From contig ONDS01000002.1 in assembly GCA_900316685.1 (NCBI GenBank), forward strand, positions 62,001 to 126,000: a stretch of DNA of 64,000 nt, written 5' to 3'. The stretch comes from an uncultured Prevotellaceae bacterium. GTDB lineage: Bacteria; Bacteroidota; Bacteroidia; Bacteroidales; Bacteroidaceae. The notes under the pieces are model-generated. The model ran no database searches and had not been told where the DNA came from. It saw only the letters and a list, made by a program, of their open reading frames with translations. Position 1 is the first letter of the stretch. Each line of letters starts with the position of its first letter. The position numbers were made by a program, and so were the translations under genes. Below are positions 25,563 to 32,644 of this stretch, in pieces.

Positions 25563-25658
25563 ATGACATTTATGATTATTTTGGCTATTGCCGTAGTGGC
25601 AGCCGAACTGGCTCAGGTTTACCATCTTTCAAAGGACGGCGGACTTGACATCAGGTAA
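25563..25658 (+). CDS. 31-residue single-span membrane protein
   Basis: MTFMIILAIAVVAAELAQVY then HLSKDGGLDIR and stop: one transmembrane helix and a short polar tail. It has its own promoter, an 80-base leader with a hairpin, a purine-rich GAAAGGAAAAAGACT before the ATG, and an intrinsic terminator behind it, so it forms a complete transcription unit. No family is recognised. Confidence 0.65.
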   Translation: MTFMIILAIAVVAAELAQVYHLSKDGGLDIR

Positions 25659-25690
25659 AGAAACAAAAAATTTGAGAGTTATGAATAGCG

Positions 25691-25727
25691 TCCGGCTGAG
25701 GTCAATCAAGACTTCAGCCGGATTTTT
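25691..25727 (+). terminator. Intrinsic terminator of the 31-residue gene
   Basis: TCCGGCTGA/TCAGCCGGA stem followed by TTTTT. Confidence 0.85.
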
Positions 25728-25900
25728 GTGGGCTGCTGCAAGGTGTGGCTTGTCCCGCGGTTATGCCCTGAATCCACTGAGTGAGGACTCCAGCCTGTTT
25801 CGATGGCACCAATGACCTATTATCATTACCTTTTCTAAAGTAAGATGCCTTTCGATATAAAAAAAGAACGGGTTCATTTTGTCCTCCACTCAATTTAGAT

Positions 25901-25909
25901 TATCTTTGC
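25901..25909 (+). promoter_or_regulatory. -7 box of rsmA
   Basis: TATCTTTGC, 17 bases before the ATG. Confidence 0.7.
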
Positions 25910-25925
25910 AGCCAAAAGACCGTAT

Positions 25926-26726
25926 ATGCAAAAAGTAAGACCCAAGAAGAATCTCGGACAACATTTCCTCATCGACCTCGACATAGCCCGCCGTATAGCC
26001 GATACGGTGGATGCCTGTCCGGATATACCCGTGCTCGAGGTGGGACCGGGCATGGGAGTGCTCACGCAATATCTCCTGCCCAAGGAACGCGACCTGAGGG
26101 TGGTGGAAATCGATGGTGAGTCGGTGGCTTATCTCAACGCCCATTTCCCGCAGTTGCGCCAGCAAATCATCGCGGGCGATTTCCTGCGCATGGACCTGTC
26201 CTCCCTTTTCCAGGGCAAACCCTTTGTGCTTACGGGAAACTATCCCTACGACATCTCCACTCAGATTTTCTTCCACATGCTCGACTACCGTGAGTACATT
26301 CCTTGCTGTACGGGCATGATTCAGCGCGAGGTGGCACTGCGCATCGCCTCCGAACCGGGCACCAAGGCCTACGGCATATTGAGTGTGATGATACAGGCAT
26401 GGTACGATGTGGAATATCTCTTCACCGTGGATGAACACGTGTTCAACCCGCCTCCCAAAGTGAAGAGTGCCGTCATCAGAATGACGCGCAACAAGGTGAC
26501 CGACTTGGGCTGTGACGAGAAACTGTTCCGTAGGGTGGTGAAGACGGCGTTCAACCAACGTCGCAAAATGCTCAGGGTGAGTCTCAAACCGCTCTTCACC
26601 GACTACCCCGCCTCGCAGCAGTTCTTCACCCACGAGATGATGACACGCCGGCCGGAACAACTCTCCGTGGCAGAGTTCGTCGAACTGACGAACCGAGTGG
26701 CGGAAGAGTTAAAAGTTAAGAATTAA
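25926..26726 (+). CDS. rsmA: 16S rRNA adenine dimethyltransferase (KsgA)
   Basis: 266-residue enzyme that dimethylates A1518 and A1519 of 16S rRNA during small-subunit maturation. Seen: LGQHFLID near the N-terminus, AdoMet motif VGPGMGVLTQYL, acidic VVEIDGESV, catalytic GNYPYDIS, and the C-terminal RRKMLRVSLK helix. Single gene with a short leader. Confidence 0.97.
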   Translation: MQKVRPKKNLGQHFLIDLDIARRIADTVDACPDIPVLEVGPGMGVLTQYLLPKERDLRVVEIDGESVAYLNAHFPQLRQQIIAGDFLRMDLSSLFQGKPFVLTGNYPYDISTQIFFHMLDYREYIPCCTGMIQREVALRIASEPGTKAYGILSVMIQAWYDVEYLFTVDEHVFNPPPKVKSAVIRMTRNKVTDLGCDEKLFRRVVKTAFNQRRKMLRVSLKPLFTDYPASQQFFTHEMMTRRPEQLSVAEFVELTNRVAEELKVKN

Positions 26727-26742
26727 GAGTTATCCTCAACAT

Positions 26743-27147
26743 TCACTTCTTATTCACCTTCATCACACGATTGCCCTGGCGAACGATGTAGATGCCGCTT
26801 GGCAATGACGTGAAGTCCATGGCGCCCCGCTGGAGCAGGATGCCACTGGTGCTGTATATCTCCACCTCGCCTGTCGTATCCCATTCTGCAGTGTCGATGC
26901 CGGTGCTTCCCGTCGGTCCGAAATACATCTTTCGCAAGTTCTTCAGGGGAAAGGAAGCCGCCGTGGTGCCATTGCCGATCATCAGCATCTGTGTGTCGCT
27001 GAACTTGATCTGGTTGAAAGATGTCAGCGCTATTTCCGTGGTGCTGGCATCGGTGTTCTCCACTACGAGGTATTCTATGCCGTCGGCGGATACCGGGGCG
27101 GCCAACAGGGAGGTTACGGCTATGATGAGGATTCTGAAGGTTTTCAT
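26743..27147 (-). CDS. Small exported protein with sorting-type C-terminus
   Basis: 134 residues: signal peptide MKTFRILIIAVTSLLAAPVS, a short beta-rich middle (ALTSFNQIKFSDTQMLM), and a C-terminal part (VEIYSTSGILLQRG ... LPSGIYIVRQGNRVMKVNK) that resembles the tails of type IX secretion substrates. The family function is unknown. PorU, the sortase for such tails, is encoded at 60829. Convergent with rsmA. Confidence 0.8.
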   Translation of the reverse strand: MKTFRILIIAVTSLLAAPVSADGIEYLVVENTDASTTEIALTSFNQIKFSDTQMLMIGNGTTAASFPLKNLRKMYFGPTGSTGIDTAEWDTTGEVEIYSTSGILLQRGAMDFTSLPSGIYIVRQGNRVMKVNKK

Positions 27148-27178
27148 AATCGATGGTGTATGATTGGTGAATCGATAT

Positions 27179-27187
27179 GCAAAGATA
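27179..27187 (-). promoter_or_regulatory. -7 box of the 26743 gene
   Basis: TATCTTTGC read leftward. Confidence 0.55.
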
Positions 27188-27231
27188 ACCTAAAAAAACG
27201 ACAAAACAAATGAACAATAGGTCTTTTTTCG

Positions 27232-27240
27232 TATTTTTGC
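27232..27240 (+). promoter_or_regulatory. -7 box of the fRMsr gene
   Basis: TATTTTTGC, 23 bases before the ATG. Confidence 0.65.
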
Positions 27241-27262
27241 AAAAACGTATAACAATTCGGCG

Positions 27263-27724
27263 ATGAAAGAACAATATCTGATGGCTTTGCAACAGTTGGA
27301 AGCACTGTTGCAAGGTGAACACTATGAGATGAGCGTGCTGGCCAATGCCGCAGCCGCCATCCACGAGGCGACGGGTTATTTCTGGGTGGGTTTCTATGTG
27401 GTCAGGCAGGAGGAACTTTTGCTCGGACCTTTCCAGGGATCCGTGGCTTGCATGCATATCCCCTTCGGCAAGGGCGTATGCGGCACGGCATGGAAGGAGC
27501 GGCGCTCCATTGTGGTGGATGATGTGCATCTGTTTCCCGGGCATATCGCATGCAGCTCGCTCAGCAGGTCGGAGGTGGTGGTGCCGCTCTTCGACTGCGA
27601 AGGCCAAGTGCAGGCGGTGCTCGATGTCGATAGCACCGAACTCGCCGACTTCGATGCCGACGATGTGGCTTTCCTCGAGCAGGCGGCACACATCGTGGAA
27701 GTTACGTTGAACACTGAACGTTGA
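27263..27724 (+). CDS. GAF-domain free methionine-R-sulfoxide reductase
   Basis: 153-residue single GAF domain that reduces free methionine-R-sulfoxide. The catalytic cysteine region GKGVCGTAW and the signature VDDVHLFPGHIACSS ... SRSEVVVPL match fRMsr rather than a signalling GAF protein. The stop is followed by TTGAACATTGAAC-type repeats (27712-27735). Confidence 0.9.
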   Translation: MKEQYLMALQQLEALLQGEHYEMSVLANAAAAIHEATGYFWVGFYVVRQEELLLGPFQGSVACMHIPFGKGVCGTAWKERRSIVVDDVHLFPGHIACSSLSRSEVVVPLFDCEGQVQAVLDVDSTELADFDADDVAFLEQAAHIVEVTLNTER

Positions 27725-27795
27725 ACATTGAACATCGCGAATTGCCCTCAAGTCAAAAAAAATCTATAATATTTGCGTATTCCACGAAATCTTTC

Positions 27796-27804
27796 TATTT
27801 TTGT
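27796..27804 (+). promoter_or_regulatory. -7 box of frr-rsgA
   Basis: TATTTTTGT, 39 bases before the frr ATG. Confidence 0.55.
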
Positions 27805-27842
27805 GGCAAGAAAATCCTATAACAATCATAAAATAAGATATC

Positions 27843-28403
27843 ATGATCGACGTAAAAGCAACACTCAACGAGAGTGAAGAGAGAATGGAGATGGCTGCCA
27901 TGTTCCTCGAAGAACAGTTGGCACGCATCCGCGCCGGCAGGGCCAATGTGGCCATCGTCAGCGGTGTGAAGGTGGAATCGTACGGACAGATGGTGCCGCT
28001 CAACCAAGTGGCCAACGTGTCCACTCCCGACCCACGCACCATCGCCATACGACCCTGGGACAAGAAGATGATCAAGGCCATCGAGAAGGCCATTATGGAC
28101 TCCGATGTAGGCATCACACCCGAAAACAATGGCGAAATCATCCGTCTGGGCATTCCCCAGCCCACCGAGGAACGCCGTCGCGAACTGGCTAAGCAGTGCA
28201 ACAAGATCGGCGAGAAAGCCAAAGTGGAAGTGCGCAACGTGCGTGCCGACATCAAGGACCGTCTGAAGAAAGCCATAAAGGATGGTCTGTCGGAAGACAA
28301 TGAGAAGGATGCCGAGCTTGAACTGCAGAAGGTACACGACAAGTTCATCAAGAAGATCGACGATCTGCTGGCCGCCAAGAACAAGGAGATTATGACGGTC
28401 TGA
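27843..28403 (+). CDS. frr: Ribosome recycling factor
   Basis: 186 residues, normal length. With EF-G it splits post-termination ribosomes. Conserved segments: RAGRANVAIVSGVKVESYG, VPLNQVANVSTPDPR, PWDKKMIKAIEKAI and PTEERRRELAKQ. Six bases before rsgA, a translation-related pair. Confidence 0.97.
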   Translation: MIDVKATLNESEERMEMAAMFLEEQLARIRAGRANVAIVSGVKVESYGQMVPLNQVANVSTPDPRTIAIRPWDKKMIKAIEKAIMDSDVGITPENNGEIIRLGIPQPTEERRRELAKQCNKIGEKAKVEVRNVRADIKDRLKKAIKDGLSEDNEKDAELELQKVHDKFIKKIDDLLAAKNKEIMTV

Positions 28404-28409
28404 TACCGC

Positions 28410-29342
28410 ATGAAAGGACTCGTCATCAAGAATACTGGCAGTTGGTACACCGTGCTCACCGACGAGGGGACCCTCGTCGACAGCAAGATAAAAGGCAACT
28501 TCCGCCTCAAGGGTATCCGTAGCACCAATCCGGTGGCTGTGGGCGACCGTGTCACCATCCTGACCAACCAAGAGGGTACGGCGTTCATCACTCATATCGA
28601 TGATCGCCGTAACTATATCATACGGCGCTCATCCAACCTGTCGAAACAGAGCCATATCATCGCCGCCAACGTCGACCAGGCGTTCCTCATCGTCACCGTC
28701 AATTATCCCGAGACCTCGACCACCTTCATCGACCGTTTCTTAGCTACGGCCGAGGCCTACAGCGTGCCCACGGTGATGGTGTTCAACAAGACCGACAGGC
28801 TCAATGCCGATGAACGGCGATTGCAACGGATGATGATCGAACTCTATGAGGGCATCGGATATACCTGCCGCGAGATATCGGCGGCGACGGGCGAGGGCGT
28901 AAAGGAGCTGGAACCACTGCTCCGCGACAAGATAACGCTCTTCAGCGGCAACAGCGGCGTGGGAAAGTCGACGCTGCTCAACCTGCTCATACCGGGGGTG
29001 CAACTGCGCACGGCGGAGATTTCCGACGCGCACAACACGGGCATGCACACCACCACCTTCAGCGAGATGCTTCGGCTGCCCTGCGGGGGATGGGCCATCG
29101 ACACGCCGGGGGTGAAAGGGTTCGGGGCCTACGACATGGAGCCGGAGGAGATATGCTCTTATTTCCGCGAGATATTCAGGATCTCCGCAGGATGCCGGTT
29201 CAACAACTGCACGCATACGCACGAACCCAATTGCGCGGTCATCGAGGCGGTGAAAAACCACCTCATCGCGGAAAGCCGATACAACTCCTATCTCTCCATG
29301 CTCGAAGACAAGGATGAGAGCAAATATAGGGAAGCGTATTGA
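28410..29342 (+). CDS. rsgA: Ribosome small-subunit-dependent GTPase A
   Basis: 310-residue late 30S assembly GTPase. OB-fold N-terminus ([20 protein letters not shown]), then a circularly permuted GTPase order: NKTD (G4) comes before GNSGVGKS (G1) and DTPGVKGFG (G3). The C-terminal zinc knuckle uses [14 protein letters not shown]. Operon with frr. Confidence 0.96.
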   Translation: MKGLVIKNTGSWYTVLTDEGTLVDSKIKGNFRLKGIRSTNPVAVGDRVTILTNQEGTAFITHIDDRRNYIIRRSSNLSKQSHIIAANVDQAFLIVTVNYPETSTTFIDRFLATAEAYSVPTVMVFNKTDRLNADERRLQRMMIELYEGIGYTCREISAATGEGVKELEPLLRDKITLFSGNSGVGKSTLLNLLIPGVQLRTAEISDAHNTGMHTTTFSEMLRLPCGGWAIDTPGVKGFGAYDMEPEEICSYFREIFRISAGCRFNNCTHTHEPNCAVIEAVKNHLIAESRYNSYLSMLEDKDESKYREAY

Positions 29343-29500
29343 GAATGTTGAGTGTTGAATGTTTAGTGTTGGATGTTTAGTGTTGAGTGTTTAGTGTTTA
29401 GTGTTGAGTGTTTAGTGCTGAATGTTTAGTGTTGAATGTTTAGTGTTGCCCAGTGGAGTATTTTTCTTAACTTTTAACTTTTAACTTTTAACTTTTAGAT
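29343..29500 (+). repeat. GTTTAGTGTTGAG-type low-complexity repeat
   Basis: Starting one base after the rsgA stop, about 110 bases of imperfect 9-10 base units, then four copies of CTTTTAA at 29466-29496. No gene. Confidence 0.75.
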
Positions 29501-30796
29501 ATGAAAAAATGTTTCTTGGTATTGGGCTTGCTGCTCTTCACTCTTCATGCCACTGCCCAACCGCCTCTCAAACATTCCGTCATCGGCATCTCGGTGAGTT
29601 CCGACGATGGACAGCTCACCATCACCTCGGCCGACAAACGGCAGAACTATAGCGGGGGCGATGCCGCTACCCGTGAAACGGCCATCAACTCGCCTAAGTC
29701 GGCGAACATCCATCCCAACGGAAAGAAGTATTACATCAATTCTTTGGAGGGCTGTGCCACCGTGGTCTTCGAGATGGGCACCAACCGTAAGCTCAAGACC
29801 ATCAACCACCACTGCGACCCGTCGAAAGACTCGCTGTGGAGCCCACCTTCCGATCTCTATCCGTTCACTCACTACAAGACCAATCTCAACACCTTCGCCG
29901 GCAAGCCTGTGGAAGGGTGCTTCTCGCATGGCGGACGCTATTTCTGGGTGCCTTATTATCGCCGTACCTACGACATCAATGCGCAGGACCCCTCGGCACT
30001 CGCCATCATCGATACGGAGACCGACGAGATAGTGCGCCTCATGGAAACGGGACCGCTGCCCAAGATGGTGTGCTGCTCCCACGACGGCCGTTATGTGGCC
30101 ATCACCCATTGGGGCAACAATACCGTGGGACTGGTGCGTGTCGATAGCGACAACCCCAAGGATTGGCGTCATGAGCGCCTGTTGGTGGTCGATTATGTGT
30201 TGCAGCTGAACTTCAGCATGACGCACCAGATAGACCGCGACAACAACAGTGGTTACTGCCTGCGCGGCACTGTGTTCACACCCGACGACCATTACCTGCT
30301 CGTGGGCTGCATGGGACAGTCGGGCGGTATCGCCGTGTTTGATATGCACGACGGCATGAAGTTCCTCGGGCGACTCCAAGGTATGCGCTCCAATGTGCGC
30401 CATTTGGTTATCAACAACGGCTATCTCTACCTCAGCATCAACGCCGCCGGATATGTGCAGCGTATCCCCTTGGAGAAATTCCTGGAGGCGGCGAGGGCGA
30501 TGAAAAACCATCTCGGACGTGTCGATGGCTGGGAGGAGTGCCAGGTGGGTGCCGGTGCCCGGACTATTGAGATGTCTCCCGACGGCCGTTATGTGTTCGC
30601 TGCCTGCAATGCCGCCTCGGAGGTTTGTGTGGTCGATACGCGACGGATGCAGGCTGTAGCACGTATCATCTGCGACTCTTACCCCGTGGGGCTTGATATC
30701 TCCCGCGACGGACAGTGGGTGATCGTCACCTCGCAGGGCCGTCGCAACCAAGGTGGCAACGCCGTGAATATCTTCCGTGTCGCATACAGGGAATGA
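29501..30796 (+). CDS. Exported YncE-like beta-propeller protein
   Basis: 431 residues with a signal peptide (MKKCFLVLGLLLFTLHATAQ). Repeated strands of the type SPDGRYVFAACNAASEVCVV and SHDGRYVAITHWGNNTVGLV mark a 7-bladed propeller of the YncE/lactonase fold. The ligand is unknown. Ends at a strong stem-loop (30876-30915). Confidence 0.85.
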   Translation: MKKCFLVLGLLLFTLHATAQPPLKHSVIGISVSSDDGQLTITSADKRQNYSGGDAATRETAINSPKSANIHPNGKKYYINSLEGCATVVFEMGTNRKLKTINHHCDPSKDSLWSPPSDLYPFTHYKTNLNTFAGKPVEGCFSHGGRYFWVPYYRRTYDINAQDPSALAIIDTETDEIVRLMETGPLPKMVCCSHDGRYVAITHWGNNTVGLVRVDSDNPKDWRHERLLVVDYVLQLNFSMTHQIDRDNNSGYCLRGTVFTPDDHYLLVGCMGQSGGIAVFDMHDGMKFLGRLQGMRSNVRHLVINNGYLYLSINAAGYVQRIPLEKFLEAARAMKNHLGRVDGWEECQVGAGARTIEMSPDGRYVFAACNAASEVCVVDTRRMQAVARIICDSYPVGLDISRDGQWVIVTSQGRRNQGGNAVNIFRVAYRE

Positions 30797-30875
30797 TAAG
30801 GATTCCAAGTTAGGAATTACGACTTCATTCCTTTCTTTTTCTGAGGCAAACAACTGTTTTAATGATACTTATGTA

Positions 30876-30915
30876 TTGCGAAAAATTTCGTTGCGAAATT
30901 TTTCGCAATATTTTT
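30876..30915 (+). terminator. Intrinsic terminator after the propeller gene
   Basis: 15-bp perfect stem TTGCGAAAAATTTCG with complement, three-base loop, then TATTTTT. Confidence 0.8.
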
Positions 30916-31012
30916 ACTGCCAGTTTTTCCAGGCGGCATTTGTATTACTTGATGGATTAGACTAACAAGCGTTTAGCTTTCAGTGTAGAGGCTTGCTTGT
31001 CTTCAATCTTCC

Positions 31013-31165
31013 GATAGTTGGCCAAAACTGCATTTTTTTTGCACTTTTGGTCGATTATCGGTTGGATAGTTGGCCAAAACTGCATTTTTTTTGCACTTTT
31101 GGCCGATTATCGGTTGGATAGTTGGCCAAAACTGATTTTTTTTTGCACTTTTGGCCGATTATTTT
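31013..31165 (+). repeat. 52-bp palindromic repeat, three tandem copies
   Basis: Units start at 31013, 31065 and 31117. Each holds GGCCAAAA..TGCA-(T)n-TGCA..TTTTGGCC and CCGATtATCGG hairpins. The same unit occurs twice at 35539-35625 beyond the two-gene cassette. Confidence 0.85.
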
Positions 31166-31177
31166 AGATAATTGTTG

Positions 31178-31186
31178 TATCTTTGC
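31178..31186 (+). promoter_or_regulatory. -7 box of the cassette ATPase
   Basis: TATCTTTGC, 19 bases before ATG 31205. Confidence 0.65.
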
Positions 31187-31204
31187 AAAAGAAAATCAGT
31201 GCTT

Positions 31205-32626
31205 ATGGATGCTCATTTCATCGGACGAAACGAAGAAATACGACTTCTTCAAGATATCGTCAACTCCGACAAATCAGAGTTTGTTGCTGTGTATGGCAGA
31301 CGGCGTGTTGGCAAAACCTATCTGATACAGCAGTTCTTCAATAATAAATTTGCCTTTTCCACAACAGGGGTTATTGATGGGAACAAAGAAGAGCAGTTAT
31401 ACTCCTTCACCATGTCTTTGATAGCTGCCGGATACAAAGGAAACCAACCCAAAAGTTGGTTAGAGGCTTTTGATGCTTTGAAGGCAGCGTTGGAACAACC
31501 CAAGAAAGGCCGGAATATTATCTATATAGATGAATTGCCTTGTTTTGATACACCCAAATCCGGTTTCGCCCGAGCCTTGGGCTATTTTTGGAACACATGG
31601 GCTTCTGTTCGTAAGGATGTGGTCTTGATTGTTTGTGGGTCGGCCACCTCATGGATGATAGAAAACATTATTGATAACCATGGAGGTTTGCATGACCGTA
31701 TAACACGCACTATTTATTTGCGGCAGTTTAACTTGAAGGAGACGGAAGCGTATCTTAAATCCCGCCAGATTCTGTGGAAAAGACAAATGGTGGTTGAAAC
31801 ATATATGATGTTGGGAGGTATACCTTATTATTTAAGCCTCCTTGACAAGAAGTATAGTCTTGCTCAAAATATAGACAGGCTGTATTTCGAGAAGAATTCA
31901 ACTCTTAGCCAAGAGTACAAAAGGCTTTACTCTTCTTTATTCAAGTCGCCAGAGCCTTATCTCCGGATAGTTGAAGCATTGGCAACTCACCGATATGGAT
32001 TGACTCGTAAAGAACTGTCAGAAACACTCAAGGTATCTTCAAATGGAACACTGAGCAAACAACTTGATAATCTTGTTAGTTGCGACATCATCCGTCGGTA
32101 TGTCACAAAAGCAAAGGGAAAGGTGAAAACCAAGGAAGCTTATTATCAGTTGGTCGACTTGTTCTCTTTTTTCCATCTTACCTTCTCTAAAAAACTCACT
32201 ACTGATGATTATTGGGAGCAGAGAATGAACACACCTGTCATTAATATATGGCAAGGATTGGCCTTTGAACATGTATGTATGGTCCATGTCAAACAAATAC
32301 GCCATGCGCTTGGGCTGGATAGAATAGCGGTAGAATATTATTCATGGAGAAGTGAGTCTGCACCTCGGGCTCAAGTGGATATGATCATAGAGCGTTCCGA
32401 CCGCTTGATAAACCTGTGTGAGATAAAATACGCCCAAACAGAATTTACTATTACTGCGGAAGAGGAACGTAAGGTGAAGAACAGGATTGCCGCTTTCGTT
32501 CGTGAATCGAAAACAAGATTTGGTGTCCTGCCTACGTGGATTACTCCATATGGATTGTACCCTAACGCATACGCCAAAGATATCTCATATCAGGTGAAGA
32601 TGGATGATCTGTTTGTGGATGTTTGA
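31205..32626 (+). CDS. AAA ATPase with DUF234-type nuclease-like C-terminus
   Basis: 473-residue archaeal-type ATPase. Walker A GRRRVGKTYL is near residue 30, Walker B IIYIDELPCF near 105, and the sensor-like VCGSATSWM near 145. A winged-helix region (HRYGLTRKELSETLKVSSNG) is followed by the C-terminal nuclease-like fold (RAQVDMIIER ... NLCEIKYA), which fits the PD-(D/E)XK pattern D...E-x-K. The longer frame from 31172 begins before the promoter. It sits 18 bases before the CHAT gene and probably shares its transcript. AT-rich. Related in architecture to the ATPase at 12372, but from a different subfamily. Confidence 0.87.
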   Translation: MDAHFIGRNEEIRLLQDIVNSDKSEFVAVYGRRRVGKTYLIQQFFNNKFAFSTTGVIDGNKEEQLYSFTMSLIAAGYKGNQPKSWLEAFDALKAALEQPKKGRNIIYIDELPCFDTPKSGFARALGYFWNTWASVRKDVVLIVCGSATSWMIENIIDNHGGLHDRITRTIYLRQFNLKETEAYLKSRQILWKRQMVVETYMMLGGIPYYLSLLDKKYSLAQNIDRLYFEKNSTLSQEYKRLYSSLFKSPEPYLRIVEALATHRYGLTRKELSETLKVSSNGTLSKQLDNLVSCDIIRRYVTKAKGKVKTKEAYYQLVDLFSFFHLTFSKKLTTDDYWEQRMNTPVINIWQGLAFEHVCMVHVKQIRHALGLDRIAVEYYSWRSESAPRAQVDMIIERSDRLINLCEIKYAQTEFTITAEEERKVKNRIAAFVRESKTRFGVLPTWITPYGLYPNAYAKDISYQVKMDDLFVDV

Positions 32627-32644
32627 TTCTTTTACATAGTTAAC

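Noticed and set aside
29495-30853. 452-codon minus-strand frame
   Set aside because: Antisense of the beta-propeller gene, which has a signal peptide and propeller repeats.
31013-31165. CRISPR-like regular repeats
   Set aside because: Period 52 with no unique spacers; units are contiguous palindromes and no cas gene is near.
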